Translations under genes and position numbers: made by a program | In this document: piece by piece, positions 15,234 through 24,753 of the stretch | Layout: each line of letters starts with the position of its first letter | Position numbering within the stretch: the stretch's first letter is position 1 | The notes under the pieces: model-generated | Database searches by the model: none | What the model was told of the DNA's origin: nothing | Seen by the model: only the letters and a program-made list of their open reading frames with translations | DNA from: Humibacillus sp. DSM 29435 | Lineage (GTDB): Bacteria > Actinomycetota > Actinomycetes > Actinomycetales > Dermatophilaceae | Direction: 5' to 3' | DNA: 64,000 nucleotides | Assembly: GCF_001758225.1 (NCBI RefSeq) | Contig: NZ_MAST01000034.1 | Coordinates: 1 to 64,000, forward strand

Positions 15234-16429
15234 AGGGCTGGCACCTGCTCGGCCACCGACTCGGACGCCGACTCGGACGCCGACTCGGCGCCGACGAAAC
15301 GGTCGGGCAGCAGGGCCGCGAACTCGGCGCCCGGCTCTGACTTACGCGCGCCGGTGAGGTAGTCGGTGATGAGTCGCCCGGTGCCCGTGGCGAGCCCGAT
15401 GCCGGCGCCTTCGTGGCCGCAGGCATGCAGCACCCCCGGTGCGCGGGGGTCAGGTCCGATCACCGGTAGGTGGTCGGGGCAGTAGGGCCGAAACCCGCGG
15501 TAGACCCGCAGCAGGTTGACGTCGGCGAGGAAGGGGAAGATCGCGATGGCCTGCCGGGCCAGCGTCTCGACGACGTCCACCCGCAGGCTGGTGTCGAACC
15601 CCACACGCTCACGGCTGGCACCGATGAGCACCGTTCCGCCGTGGGTGCCCTCGACGACGCACGAGGTCTCGAGCCCCTCCCCCGACGACTCCACGTTCTC
15701 GACGTAGTCGGCCGTGTAGACCTTGTGCCGCACCATCGGGGGCAGCGGCTCGGTGACGAGCACGAACCCGCGACGTGGCAGCACGGGTATCGGCCCGCCG
15801 AGACGCTCGCCGACGACGCCGCCCCAGGTGCCGGCGGCGTTCACGACGGCATCCGCCTCGATGACCTCGCCCGACGTGGTGCGGATGCCGCTCACCGCAC
15901 CGTTCGTGTCGGTCAGCGCCCCGGCCACCTCGAGCCCACAGCGGAACTGCGCTCCTCGCTGCTGCGCCAGCACCAGCATGCGGGAGGCTGCGAGCACCGG
16001 CTGCACCTGCATGTCCTCGGGGTAGTGCATGGCTCCGGGCAGGCTCGGTGACAGGTGCGGCTCGAGCACGAGGGGGTCCTCGACCTCCAACGCCATGACA
16101 CCGGCAGCGCGCTGCCGGTCGGCAAACGAGATCAGCGAACCCAGCCCCTGGTGGGTCGTGGCGACGACGACGCCGCCCTTCTCCTCGAGCTCGATCGACT
16201 CGCGCCCGACGAGGTCACCGACCTCGAGCCAGGTGCGCCGGCTGAGCTGGGCGAGCGCCATCTCGGCCCCGGGCGCCTTGTCCGAGAGCAGGATGTTGCC
16301 CTCGCCGCGGCTGGTCGTGCCCGCGCCGACGGGCAGCCGGTCGACGACGACGACCTCGATGCCCTCGCGGGTCAGAGCCTCGGCGCAGGCGGTACCGACG
16401 ATGCCGGCGCCCACGACGATGACCTTCAC
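15230..16429 (-). CDS. FAD-dependent oxidoreductase (DadA/HcnC-type); D-hydroxyproline dehydrogenase catalytic subunit
   Basis: A 399-residue protein starting at GTG 16429 with AGGAGG six bases upstream. The frame stays open far beyond this, antisense to the aldehyde dehydrogenase, but has no family similarity there. The dinucleotide-binding motif is VIVVGAGIVGTACAEAL, and the C-terminal ACGHEGAGIGLATGTGRLI is typical of D-amino-acid oxidase-fold enzymes. It is the likely site of D-hydroxyproline oxidation. The C-terminus carries a low-complexity SASESASES tail encoded by a 12-bp tandem repeat (15258-15292), absent from typical homologues as far as I know. Confidence 0.88.
   Translation of the reverse strand: MKVIVVGAGIVGTACAEALTREGIEVVVVDRLPVGAGTTSRGEGNILLSDKAPGAEMALAQLSRRTWLEVGDLVGRESIELEEKGGVVVATTHQGLGSLISFADRQRAAGVMALEVEDPLVLEPHLSPSLPGAMHYPEDMQVQPVLAASRMLVLAQQRGAQFRCGLEVAGALTDTNGAVSGIRTTSGEVIEADAVVNAAGTWGGVVGERLGGPIPVLPRRGFVLVTEPLPPMVRHKVYTADYVENVESSGEGLETSCVVEGTHGGTVLIGASRERVGFDTSLRVDVVETLARQAIAIFPFLADVNLLRVYRGFRPYCPDHLPVIGPDPRAPGVLHACGHEGAGIGLATGTGRLITDYLTGARKSEPGAEFAALLPDRFVGAESASESASESVAEQVPAL
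15258..15292. repeat. 12-bp tandem repeat (about 2.8 copies) in the dehydrogenase 3' end
   Basis: The unit GACTCGGACGCC repeats in frame and encodes Ser/Glu/Ala residues near the C-terminus of the FAD subunit. The copy number may vary by slippage. Confidence 0.75.
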
Positions 16430-16449
16430 GAGAGCCTCCTGTGCATAGT

Positions 16450-16463
16450 GTGTAATGTTACAC
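16450..16463 (+). promoter_or_regulatory. putative operator of the hydroxyproline regulator, divergent copy
   Basis: GTGTAATGTTACAC lies within the 16-bp palindrome TGTGTAATGTTACACA (16449-16464). It sits between the divergent starts of the dehydrogenase operon (16429) and the aldehyde dehydrogenase (16505), so one site could control both. It is the most symmetric of the sites found. Confidence 0.65.
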
Positions 16464-16504
16464 AGCACCGAACTTCGGTGCGCTCGTACCCAGGGAGAGC
16501 CGTC

Positions 16505-18097
16505 ATGCCACTCACCGGACACTCGATCATCGCAGGGCAGCCGACGCCCGGAAGTGACGGCACGTTCCGCGCGGTCGACCCTGCCACCGCCGGCGAGATC
16601 GGCCCGGAGGTCACCGCCCTCACCCAGACTCAGCTCACTGACGCGACCAAGGCTGCAGCACAGGCCTTTCCGCAGTTCCGGGCCACCAGCCCCGACGAGC
16701 GCGCTACGTTCCTCGAGGCCATCGCCGACGAGATCGAGAGCCTCGGTGACGAGCTGGTCGACACCGCTCACCTCGAGTCGGGTCTGCCCCTCGCCCGCCT
16801 GCAGGGCGAGCGTGGGCGCACCTGCGGCCAGCTGCGGATGTTCGCGCAGGTCGTGCGGGCCGGCGACCACCTCGGCGTTCGCATCGACCCTGCCCTGCCC
16901 GATCGCACGCCCCTGGCCCGACCCGATCTGCGTCAGCGAATGATCGCGCTGGGGCCGGTTGCCGTCTTCGGGGCCAGCAACTTTCCGCTCGCGTTCTCCA
17001 CGGCCGGGGGCGACACGGCCTCCGCCCTCGCCGCGGGCTGCCCCGTGGTCGTCAAGGCGCACAACGCCCACCCCGGCACGGCCGAGCTCGTCGGGCGCGC
17101 GATCACGGTGGCCGCCGACCGCACCGGGATGCCGGCCGGTGTCTTCTCGCTCGTCTTCGGCCTCGGCAACGAGATCGGCGCCGCCCTCGTAAGTGACCCG
17201 GCCATCGCGGCCGTCGGCTTCACCGGTTCGCGGGCCGGCGGTCTCGCCCTCGTGGCGGCTGCCGCCGCCCGGCCCGCCCCCATCCCCGTCTACGCCGAGA
17301 TGTCGTCGGTCAACCCGGTGGTGGTGCTGCCGGGCTCGATCGAGGGCGACCGTGCCCGTGAGCTGGCGACGGCCTTCGTGGGGTCGTTGACGCTCGGCTC
17401 GGGCCAGTTCTGCACCAACCCCGGCCTGCTCTTCCTCCCCGCCGGCGAAGCGGGAGACCGTTTCGTCGACGGGGTCGAGGCCGCCGTGCGCCAGACCACC
17501 GGGCAGACCATGTTGACCGGCGGCATCCACGATCATTTCGAGGCCGGCACCGAACGCCTCGGCACCGCCGGCGCCGTGACCACCGTCGCCGTCGGAAGCG
17601 AGGGTGAGGGCCAGAACGCCCCCGCTCCGGTGGTGTTCTCTACCGAGATCGCCCAGTTCGTCGGCGACGACAGCCTGGCCGCCGAGGTGTTCGGAGCGGC
17701 CGGTCTCATCGTGCGCTACGAGGAGATCGCCTCTCTCGCAGCGGCGCTCGGTCGACTGGAGGGGCAGCTCACGGCCACGCTGCACGGCACCGAGAGCGAC
17801 CACGACGCCGCCCGGACGCTCTTGGCGGTGCTGGAGACACGGGCCGGGCGGGTGCTCTGGGGTGGCTGGCCCACCGGCGTCGAGGTGTCCCACGCCATGG
17901 TGCACGGCGGTCCGTTCCCGGCGACCTCCGACTCGCGCACGACCTCGGTGGGCACGCTCGCCATCGAACGCTTCCAGCGGCCGGTCTGCTACCAGGACCT
18001 CCCCGAAGACCTGCTGCCCGAGGCCCTGCGCGACGACAACCCTTGGGGCCTGGTGCGCCGCCTCGACGGCGCCCTCCAGCTACCGGCGTCGAGCTAG
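16505..18097 (+). CDS. alpha-ketoglutarate semialdehyde (2,5-dioxovalerate) dehydrogenase
   Basis: A 530-residue aldehyde dehydrogenase, with ATG 16505 after AGGGAGA. The catalytic residues are C303 (GSGQFCTNPG) and the general base E265 (VYAEMSSVNPVV). The longer N- and C-terminal regions match the KGSADH type found in hydroxyproline and sugar-acid pathways, which oxidises alpha-ketoglutarate semialdehyde to 2-oxoglutarate. It is the last step of 4-hydroxyproline catabolism and is transcribed divergently from the dehydrogenase and deaminase genes through a shared palindrome. Confidence 0.9.
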   Translation: MPLTGHSIIAGQPTPGSDGTFRAVDPATAGEIGPEVTALTQTQLTDATKAAAQAFPQFRATSPDERATFLEAIADEIESLGDELVDTAHLESGLPLARLQGERGRTCGQLRMFAQVVRAGDHLGVRIDPALPDRTPLARPDLRQRMIALGPVAVFGASNFPLAFSTAGGDTASALAAGCPVVVKAHNAHPGTAELVGRAITVAADRTGMPAGVFSLVFGLGNEIGAALVSDPAIAAVGFTGSRAGGLALVAAAAARPAPIPVYAEMSSVNPVVVLPGSIEGDRARELATAFVGSLTLGSGQFCTNPGLLFLPAGEAGDRFVDGVEAAVRQTTGQTMLTGGIHDHFEAGTERLGTAGAVTTVAVGSEGEGQNAPAPVVFSTEIAQFVGDDSLAAEVFGAAGLIVRYEEIASLAAALGRLEGQLTATLHGTESDHDAARTLLAVLETRAGRVLWGGWPTGVEVSHAMVHGGPFPATSDSRTTSVGTLAIERFQRPVCYQDLPEDLLPEALRDDNPWGLVRRLDGALQLPASS

Positions 18098-18108
18098 CCC
18101 GACGGCGG

Positions 18109-18142
18109 CGGGCCGGGTTCGGATCATGCCGAACCCGGCCCG
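18109..18142. terminator. bidirectional terminator hairpin between convergent genes
   Basis: A perfect 14-bp stem (CGGGCCGGGTTCGG / CCGAACCCGGCCCG) with a 6-nt ATCATG loop sits between the convergent aldehyde dehydrogenase and araA genes. It likely terminates both transcripts and marks the boundary between the hydroxyproline and arabinose halves. Confidence 0.85.
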
Positions 18143-18148
18143 TCACCC

Positions 18149-19681
18149 TCAGAGCCGGGCGGCCAGACGGTGGTAGGCGGCGCTCCACCGCAGCTGCTGC
18201 CGCAGGATCTGCGGCGTGGTCGACGCACCGATCTCGACCAGCTCGATCTGGGTCATCTCGGCGAAGTCGCGGAACTCCTCAAGCCCCACCGCTGTGCTCA
18301 GCACGGTGTGGTGCGGGGCACCCGCCAGCAGCCACGACTCGGCCGACATGCTGAGGCTCGGCTTCGGCTTCCAGACCGCGCACGCGACCGGCAGTAGGGG
18401 AAGCTGCTCGTCGGGTTCGACGACATCGATCTCGTTCAGGGTCAGGCGGAACCGGTCACCGAGGTCGCTCATGCCCACCACGACGCCGGCACCCGGTGCC
18501 GCAGTGAAGCGCAGCCGCACCGGGTCGTCGCGATCACCGATCGCCAGAGGGTGCACCTCGAGGGAGGGCTGCGCGCCGGCGATGCTCGGGCAGACCTCGA
18601 GCATGTGCGCGCCGAGCACCTTCTCCTCCCCCGGCACGAGGTGGTAGGTGTAGTCCTCCATGAAGCTGGTGCCGCCGGCGCGGTCACCGGCCATCACCTT
18701 GGTGGCCCGCAACAGCAAGGAGGTCTTCCAGTCGCCCTCACCGCCGAAGCCGTAGCCATCGGCCATGAGTCGCTGGACCGCCAGCCCGGGCAGCTGGCGC
18801 AGCCCACCGAGATCCTCGAAGTTGCTCGTGAAGGCCCGGAAGCCGCCCTCCACCAGAAAGGCCCGCAGCCCGGCCTCGATGCGCGCACCATCGCGCAGCG
18901 ACTCGTGACGGTCGCCGCCGGGTAGCAGCTCAGGCGCGACCCGGTAGGTGTCGGCGTACTCGGAGACCAGCGCGTCGACGTCGGAGTCGGCGACCGCGTC
19001 GACGACCGCCACGAGGTCGTTGACCCCGTAGGTGTTGACGGACACACCGAACCGCAGCTGGGCCTCGACCTTGTCGCCCTCGGTGACTGCAACGTCGCGC
19101 ATGTTGTCGCCGAACCTGGCGAGGCGCAGGGTGCGCAGCGCGTTCACCCCGGCAGCGGCGCGGGCCCAGCAGGCGACCCGCTCCCTCACCTCGGGGTTGC
19201 CCACGTGCCCGGCGACCACCTTGCGCGCCACCGACAACCGCGCCCCGAGAAAGCCGAACTCCCGGTCACCGTGGGCGGCCTGGTTGAGATTCATGAAGTC
19301 CATGTCGATGCTCGACCACGGCAGGGCCACCCCCGCCTGCGTGTGCAGATGGAGCAGCGGCTTGCGCAGGGCGTCCAGCCCGGTGATCCACATCTTGGCC
19401 GGCGAGAAGGTGTGCATCCAGGTGATGACCCCGAGGCAGTTCGGGTCGGCGTTGGCCTCGAGCATGGTCGCGTGGATGGCCGGGGCGTCGGCCAGGACCG
19501 GCTTCCACACCACCTGCGCCGGGATGTCACCCTGGCCGCCCAGCAGGTCGGCGATCACCTGCGACTGCTCCGCCACCTGGCGCAGCGTCTCCGCGCCGTA
19601 CAGCCGCTGGCTTCCGGTCAGGAACCAGATCTGCGGGGTCGGGGTCGTTGTGGGGGTCGTTGGAGGTGTCGGCAAGGTCAT
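18149..19681 (-). CDS. araA: L-arabinose isomerase
   Basis: A 510-residue cytoplasmic enzyme converting L-arabinose to L-ribulose. Family landmarks are [18 protein letters not shown], the [14 protein letters not shown] active-site region, the [13 protein letters not shown] segment and [19 protein letters not shown] precedes the ATG. The first 15 residues are an unusual Thr/Pro-rich extension. It is the last gene of the long minus-strand operon, 33 bp after araD. Confidence 0.97.
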   Translation of the reverse strand: MTLPTPPTTPTTTPTPQIWFLTGSQRLYGAETLRQVAEQSQVIADLLGGQGDIPAQVVWKPVLADAPAIHATMLEANADPNCLGVITWMHTFSPAKMWITGLDALRKPLLHLHTQAGVALPWSSIDMDFMNLNQAAHGDREFGFLGARLSVARKVVAGHVGNPEVRERVACWARAAAGVNALRTLRLARFGDNMRDVAVTEGDKVEAQLRFGVSVNTYGVNDLVAVVDAVADSDVDALVSEYADTYRVAPELLPGGDRHESLRDGARIEAGLRAFLVEGGFRAFTSNFEDLGGLRQLPGLAVQRLMADGYGFGGEGDWKTSLLLRATKVMAGDRAGGTSFMEDYTYHLVPGEEKVLGAHMLEVCPSIAGAQPSLEVHPLAIGDRDDPVRLRFTAAPGAGVVVGMSDLGDRFRLTLNEIDVVEPDEQLPLLPVACAVWKPKPSLSMSAESWLLAGAPHHTVLSTAVGLEEFRDFAEMTQIELVEIGASTTPQILRQQLRWSAAYHRLAARL

Positions 19682-19714
19682 CTCTGTGCTCCTCGAGGTT
19701 CGGCTCTCATGGTT

Positions 19715-20392
19715 TCACCGTTGGCCGTAGTGGCCCTGGTAGCGCGCATGGAGTGCGTCGATGTCGGCCGGGTCGATGGGCCGCGGCTCGCCCAGCTGGC
19801 GAGCGAGGTGAACCGTGCGAGCGGCGTCTTCGCACAGCACCGCCGCCTTGACCGCCGCCGCCGCCGTGGCCCCGATCGTGAACACGCCGTGGTTGCTCAT
19901 GAGAACGGCGGGCGACGTGCTGCCCGAAAGCGTCTCGACGATGCCCCGACCGATGGAGTCGTCGCCGATACGGGCGAACGGGCCGACCGGAACCGGCCCA
20001 CCGAACTCGTCGGCCATCATGGTCAGCACGCACGGGATCGGCTCGCCGCGCGCCGCCCACGCCGTGGCGTACGTCGAATGCGTGTGCACCACCCCGCCCA
20101 CGTGCGGCAGGTGGCGGAACACGTAGGCCGACGCTTCGGTGTCGGACGACGGCGAGAGATCACCGTCGACGACGCGCCCGTGCAGGTCACAGAGCACCAT
20201 CGACTCGGGGGTGAGCTCTTCGTAGGCGACGCCCGACGGCTTGATCACCATCAGGTCGTGGCCGGGCACGCGCGCCGAGACGTTTCCCGACGTCCACGCC
20301 ACGAGCGACCAGCGCATCAGCTCGGCGTGCAGGGCGCACACCTGGGCCCGAAGCTGCGTGACAGCGGCCGCCACGTCGGAGCCGACGGTCAT
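19715..20392 (-). CDS. araD: L-ribulose-5-phosphate 4-epimerase
   Basis: A 225-residue class II aldolase-fold enzyme converting L-ribulose 5-phosphate to D-xylulose 5-phosphate. Motifs are SGNVSARVPG (phosphate site), KPSGVAYEEL, the zinc-binding HTHSTYATAWAA and a later LMSNHGVFTIG with the third His. The ATG overlaps the araB stop (ATGA), indicating coupled translation. Confidence 0.96.
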   Translation of the reverse strand: MTVGSDVAAAVTQLRAQVCALHAELMRWSLVAWTSGNVSARVPGHDLMVIKPSGVAYEELTPESMVLCDLHGRVVDGDLSPSSDTEASAYVFRHLPHVGGVVHTHSTYATAWAARGEPIPCVLTMMADEFGGPVPVGPFARIGDDSIGRGIVETLSGSTSPAVLMSNHGVFTIGATAAAAVKAAVLCEDAARTVHLARQLGEPRPIDPADIDALHARYQGHYGQR

Positions 20393-22125
20393 GACGTCTC
20401 CCCCTCAGGCGCGACCCCGGCCCGGCCCTTGATAGCGGTGCGCCGGATGGCCTTGAGTCGCTTCATGGCAGCGTTGCCCCCTCTTCCGAAGTAGTCGTGC
20501 AGCGTCCGGTACTCGGCGTAGAGCCCGTCGTAGGCCACCGACCGGGCCTGGTCGGGCACGTAGACGTCTGTATCCACCCGGCCCATGGCGTCGGCCGCCG
20601 CGGCGATGCTCGGGTAGGCCCCGGCGGCCACGGCGGCGTGCATGGCCGAACCGAGCGCGGGGCCCTGCTGCGACCCGATGACCGACAGTGGCAGCCCCGT
20701 GACGTCGGCATAGATCTGCATCAGCAGCGCGTTCCGAGTCAGCCCGCCCGCGACGATGAGCGCGGTGACGGGCACGCCGGATGCCGTGAACGTCTCGAGG
20801 ATCACCCGGGTGCCGAAGGCCGTCGCCTCGAGCAGCGCCCGGTAGACGTCCTCGGGCCGGGTGGCCAGGGTCTGGCCCAGCACGAGACCCGACAGCTCGT
20901 GGTCGACGAGCACCGACCGGTTGCCCGAGTGCCAGTCGAGTGCGACGAGCCCGTGCTCACCGACGGCCTGGCGCGACGCGAGCGCCGTGAGGTGTTCGTG
21001 AACCGACCGGTCGGCCTGCTCGGCGGCCCGGACGTACTCGGGGGGCACGGAGGTGCGGGCGAACCATCCGAAGATGTCGCCGACACCCGACTGACCGGCT
21101 TCGTAGCCCCACAGGCCGGGCACGATACCGCCGTCGACGACGCCGCACATGCCGGGCACCTCACGCAGCACGTCGCTGCTCATCACATGACACGTCGACG
21201 TGCCCATGATCGCCACCATCTGACCGGGCGCGGTGGCCCGGGCGGCGGGGGCGGTGACGTGCGCATCGACGTTGCCGACTGCAACGGTGATGCCAGCCCG
21301 CAGACCGGTCCACCCCGCGGCCTCCTCGGTCAGCCCACCGGCCGGCGCGCCGAGCTCACCGATCGGCTGGTCGAGCTTGTCGGTCGCGAAGTCGGCGAAG
21401 CCCGGGTTCAGTGCCCCGAGGAAGTCGGCGGAGGGGTAGGCGCCGTCCTGCCGAATCCCCTTGTAGCCGGCGGTGCAGGCGTTGCGCACGTACGTTCCGC
21501 AGAGCTGCCAGACGATCCAGTCGGCGGCCTCCACCCACCGTTCCGTGGCGGCGTAGACCTCCGGATCGTCCTCCAACATCTGTAGGGCCTTGGCGAACTC
21601 CCACTCCGAGCTGATCAGGCCGCCGTAGCGAGGCAGCCACCACTCCGACCGTTCCGCGGCGAGCGTGTTGATGCGATCGGCCTGCCCCTGGGCGGCGTGG
21701 TGGCGCCAGAGCTTGACGTAGGCGTGTGGCCGGTCGGTGAACTGAGCAAGCTCGCTGAGCGGTATCCCCTCGTTCGTCGTGGGGAGCACCGTGCAGGCCG
21801 TGAAGTCGGTGGCGATACCGATGACGTCAGCAGGGTCGACGCCCGCCTCGGCGATGGCGCCCGGCACCGCGTGACGCAGCACGTCGCGATAGTCGTCCGG
21901 CACCTGCAGAGCCCACTCCGTCGGGAGGTCGGTGCCGCCCGGGAGCCGGCTTACAAGCACCCCGTGCCGGTACTCGTGGACGCTCGAGCCCAGCTCTGCC
22001 CCGTCGCTCACTCGCACGACCAGCGCTCGACCCGACAACGTACCGAAGTCGACGCCCACGACGTAGGCGGGCTGCTCACTGGTTGGGGTGGGCTCAGTGG
22101 TTCTGGTCGCTTCACGGGCAGTCAT
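20389..22125 (-). CDS. araB: ribulokinase
   Basis: A 578-residue FGGY-family kinase phosphorylating L-ribulose. The N-terminal VVGVDFGTLSGRALVV phosphate loop is present, along with ATDFTACTVLP and the C-terminal ALIVAGGLTRNALLMQIYADV nucleotide-binding segment. The ATG overlaps the araR stop (ATGA). The gene order araR-araB-araD-araA is a typical actinobacterial arabinose module, here fused downstream of peptide-use genes. Confidence 0.96.
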   Translation of the reverse strand: MTAREATRTTEPTPTSEQPAYVVGVDFGTLSGRALVVRVSDGAELGSSVHEYRHGVLVSRLPGGTDLPTEWALQVPDDYRDVLRHAVPGAIAEAGVDPADVIGIATDFTACTVLPTTNEGIPLSELAQFTDRPHAYVKLWRHHAAQGQADRINTLAAERSEWWLPRYGGLISSEWEFAKALQMLEDDPEVYAATERWVEAADWIVWQLCGTYVRNACTAGYKGIRQDGAYPSADFLGALNPGFADFATDKLDQPIGELGAPAGGLTEEAAGWTGLRAGITVAVGNVDAHVTAPAARATAPGQMVAIMGTSTCHVMSSDVLREVPGMCGVVDGGIVPGLWGYEAGQSGVGDIFGWFARTSVPPEYVRAAEQADRSVHEHLTALASRQAVGEHGLVALDWHSGNRSVLVDHELSGLVLGQTLATRPEDVYRALLEATAFGTRVILETFTASGVPVTALIVAGGLTRNALLMQIYADVTGLPLSVIGSQQGPALGSAMHAAVAAGAYPSIAAAADAMGRVDTDVYVPDQARSVAYDGLYAEYRTLHDYFGRGGNAAMKRLKAIRRTAIKGRAGVAPEGETS

Positions 22126-23159
22126 GGGCGGACACCTCTCGAGACAGGCCCGCTGCTCGCGCGGACGACGAGCTCGGGGTCGATGAGTCGCGGACGGGGC
22201 TCAGGGCCACCGCGGATCGCGGCAGTCAGAGACTCGATGGCTCGTTGCCCGACCGCTCGGAAGTCCTGCCGCACCGTCGACAGTGGGGGGATCAGGAACG
22301 CCGCCTCGGGGATATCGTCGAACCCGACGACGCTCACGTCTTCCGGAACGCGAACACCTTCCTGGTGCAGGGCCTGCAGCACACCGACGGCCATCTGGTC
22401 GTTGGCCGCGAAGACCGCCGTGGCGCGCCCCCTGACGGTGATCAGCCGGCCGGCTCGATACCCACTGGCGGCGCTCCAGTCTCCTGCGAAGACCTCGCCG
22501 TTCGTCACCCCTGCGTGCTCGAGCTCGAGTCGCCAGCCGTCGCGTCGCGCCTTGGCCTCGGCCCACTCGAGCGGGCCAGTCACGTGGGCGATCTCGGTGT
22601 GGCCGAGGTCGAGCAGGTGACGCGTCGCGGCTCGCGCGCCGGCGACCTGGTCGACTCCCACCGTGCGCCGCGACCCGCTGAGGTCACCCTCGACGAGCAC
22701 GACCGGGGGCCCACCCGCGCGCGAACGCACGACGTCGAGGGCATCGTCGTGCACGGCGATGACGACGATTCCCTCCACCGCCAACCGGGCCAGCTGCTCT
22801 ACGGCAGAGTCGAACTCGACGCGACGTACCGACGACAGCACGAGCGAGCTCGCGAGGTAGCCCGCTTCGCGGGCCGCCATCTCGAGCGCCCGCTGGATGC
22901 TCGCCGGCCCGAACTGGCCGGTGTCGGTGGTGATGATCCCGAGCGTGCCCGACCGACCCCTCACCAGGTTGCGGGCCGCTGGGTTCGGGTGGTAGTCGAG
23001 TCTCGCGATCGCCTGCTCGACGCGTTCGCGCGTCTCGGGGCGGATGCCGTCGGCCCGGTTTACCACCCGAGAGACCGTCTGGTGCGACACCCCGGCGAGC
23101 TCGGCGACATCCTTGAGCCTCGCCGCGCGGCGGCGCTCCACCGTGAGCGCTTCCCTCAC
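22122..23159 (-). CDS. araR: LacI-family regulator, probable arabinose repressor
   Basis: About 345 residues from GTG 23159; GTG 23141, better spaced from an AGGGAAG, is an alternative. The frame runs open to 23321 but overlaps the peptidase gene there. The HTH is RLKDVAELAGVSHQTVSRVV, followed by a periplasmic-binding-protein-like sensor domain (LGIITTDTGQFGPASIQRAL, VFAANDQMAVGVLQAL). The position directly before araB suggests L-arabinose or a derivative as inducer. A LacI-type operator candidate lies at 33607-33622, upstream of the first gene of the whole operon. Confidence 0.88.
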   Translation of the reverse strand: MREALTVERRRAARLKDVAELAGVSHQTVSRVVNRADGIRPETRERVEQAIARLDYHPNPAARNLVRGRSGTLGIITTDTGQFGPASIQRALEMAAREAGYLASSLVLSSVRRVEFDSAVEQLARLAVEGIVVIAVHDDALDVVRSRAGGPPVVLVEGDLSGSRRTVGVDQVAGARAATRHLLDLGHTEIAHVTGPLEWAEAKARRDGWRLELEHAGVTNGEVFAGDWSAASGYRAGRLITVRGRATAVFAANDQMAVGVLQALHQEGVRVPEDVSVVGFDDIPEAAFLIPPLSTVRQDFRAVGQRAIESLTAAIRGGPEPRPRLIDPELVVRASSGPVSRGVRP

Positions 23160-23190
23160 GCCCGCCCCGGCGGCTGGCGCCGGCCCTCGC

Positions 23191-24753
23191 TCAGGCTCCA
23201 CTGGCGGCGGCGAGGTGTCGCTGGGCCCAGCGCTCGATACCCGCGGCATCGATGGGCAGCGCGTCCGAGAGCACCTCGGCACCCGTGGGCGTGACGAGCA
23301 GGTCGTCCTCGAGCCGAACACCGATGCCGCGCAGCTCGGGGGGAACTGTCTCGTCGTGAGCGTGGAAGTAGAGCCCCGGCTCGACCGTCATCACCATGCC
23401 GGGTTCGAGCCGGGCCCCTTGGTAGCGGTCGTGGTCGGAGGAGAGGCAGTCGTGCACGTCGAGGCCGAGGTGGTGCCCGATACCGCAGACGAGGTAGCGC
23501 CGGTGCTGCTGCCCCTGAGGTGAGAGCGCCTCGTCGACGGACACCCCGAGCAGGCCCATGTCGTTCAGCCCGCTCGCGACCACCTCCATGGAGGCGAAGT
23601 GGAAATCGGAGTACTGAACGCCCGGGCGAACCTGGTCCATCCCGGCCCGATGGGCCCGCTCGACGATGTCGTGGACCTCGCGCTGCACCGGCGAGAACGA
23701 GCCCGACGGCGGCACGGTGCGGGTGACGTCGGCGGTGTAGAGGCTGGTGGCCTCGACGCCCATGTCGAGCAGCAACGGGGAGTCGGCGAGCACCGGTCCG
23801 TCGCACCGCACCCAGTGCAGGGTCGGGGCGTGGGGGCCCGAACCGACGATGCTCGCGTAGCCCGGCCCGTTGCCGAACGTGCGGGCGTGCCGGTCGAAGG
23901 TGCCCTGCAGCCAGCGCTCCCCGAGCCCGTCGACCGCGGCAGGCACCTCGGCCATGACGGCCGCGAACCCGGTCACCGTGTGGTCGACCGCCTGGCGCAG
24001 CTGCCCGATCTCCCAGTCGTCCTTGACCATCCGCAGGTCTGACAGTCGGCTCGACAGGCTGCCGTCGACCTCGAGCCCGTGGGTGGCGACCCAGGCGCTC
24101 GGCGTGGTGGGCGTGGTCAGCGCCCCCCGGCAGCCGTCGAGCGTGGCGGGAAGCTCGGTGACGTTCTTCACCCCGACCGAGAGGGCCTCGGCCCAGTCAC
24201 GCAGGCCCGGAGAGGCTCCCACCCACAGCTCGCCGTGCAGCGCGCTTCCGAAGAAGTCGGGCTCGCCCGGCCCCGCCGGTGCGGGCAGGAACAGGGTGGC
24301 GTCGTGGCGCGACCCGGAGGCGCGCAGCACGAGCACCGCGCCCTCGACCTGGCAGCCGGTGAGCCAGACGAAGTCGCTGTCGGCCCGGAAACCGTAGGCG
24401 GCATCCCCGTTGCGTCTCGGCGCCTCGCCGGAGCAGACGACGAGGTCGTGGCCCGTGAGCCGCTCGCTGAGCCGGCTACGGTGCTGTTCGGCTGCGGCCG
24501 CGGCACCCAAAGGCAGCGACGGCTCGATGCGCCTGCTCCCCCACCCGTGGGCGATCGCGTCGGTGAAGCCCCTGGCCTCGCCCGGTCGCACCGGCTTGGT
24601 GTCGGCGTAGGGAGGGCGAACCCGTTGTGGCTCAACGACACCCGTCTCGCGCGCTGGGGTGTCAGCAGCGACCTGCGGGACTGCGGCGGGGTCGGTCGCG
24701 GTGTTCAGCATGGGCTGCTCCTCAGTCGTCGTCGTCACTCCACTGGTCTTCAT
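23191..24753 (-). CDS. aminopeptidase P family (M24) Xaa-Pro aminopeptidase
   Basis: A 520-residue pitta-bread metallopeptidase that releases the N-terminal residue preceding proline. Metal ligands visible in order are D in LLLDMGVEA, D in LYTADVTRT, H in CGIGHHLGLDVHD, E in MTVEPGLYF and E in GVRLEDDLLV. The ATG at 24753 overlaps the stop of the proline iminopeptidase gene (ATGA). Together these two enzymes would dismantle Pro/Hyp-rich peptides brought in by the Dpp transporter. No signal peptide is present, so it acts in the cytoplasm. Confidence 0.92.
   Translation of the reverse strand: MKTSGVTTTTEEQPMLNTATDPAAVPQVAADTPARETGVVEPQRVRPPYADTKPVRPGEARGFTDAIAHGWGSRRIEPSLPLGAAAAAEQHRSRLSERLTGHDLVVCSGEAPRRNGDAAYGFRADSDFVWLTGCQVEGAVLVLRASGSRHDATLFLPAPAGPGEPDFFGSALHGELWVGASPGLRDWAEALSVGVKNVTELPATLDGCRGALTTPTTPSAWVATHGLEVDGSLSSRLSDLRMVKDDWEIGQLRQAVDHTVTGFAAVMAEVPAAVDGLGERWLQGTFDRHARTFGNGPGYASIVGSGPHAPTLHWVRCDGPVLADSPLLLDMGVEATSLYTADVTRTVPPSGSFSPVQREVHDIVERAHRAGMDQVRPGVQYSDFHFASMEVVASGLNDMGLLGVSVDEALSPQGQQHRRYLVCGIGHHLGLDVHDCLSSDHDRYQGARLEPGMVMTVEPGLYFHAHDETVPPELRGIGVRLEDDLLVTPTGAEVLSDALPIDAAGIERWAQRHLAAASGA

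Noticed and set aside
16430-17905. 5' extension of the FAD-subunit frame on the minus strand
   Set aside because: It is antisense to the aldehyde dehydrogenase. GTG 16429 with AGGAGG is the real start.
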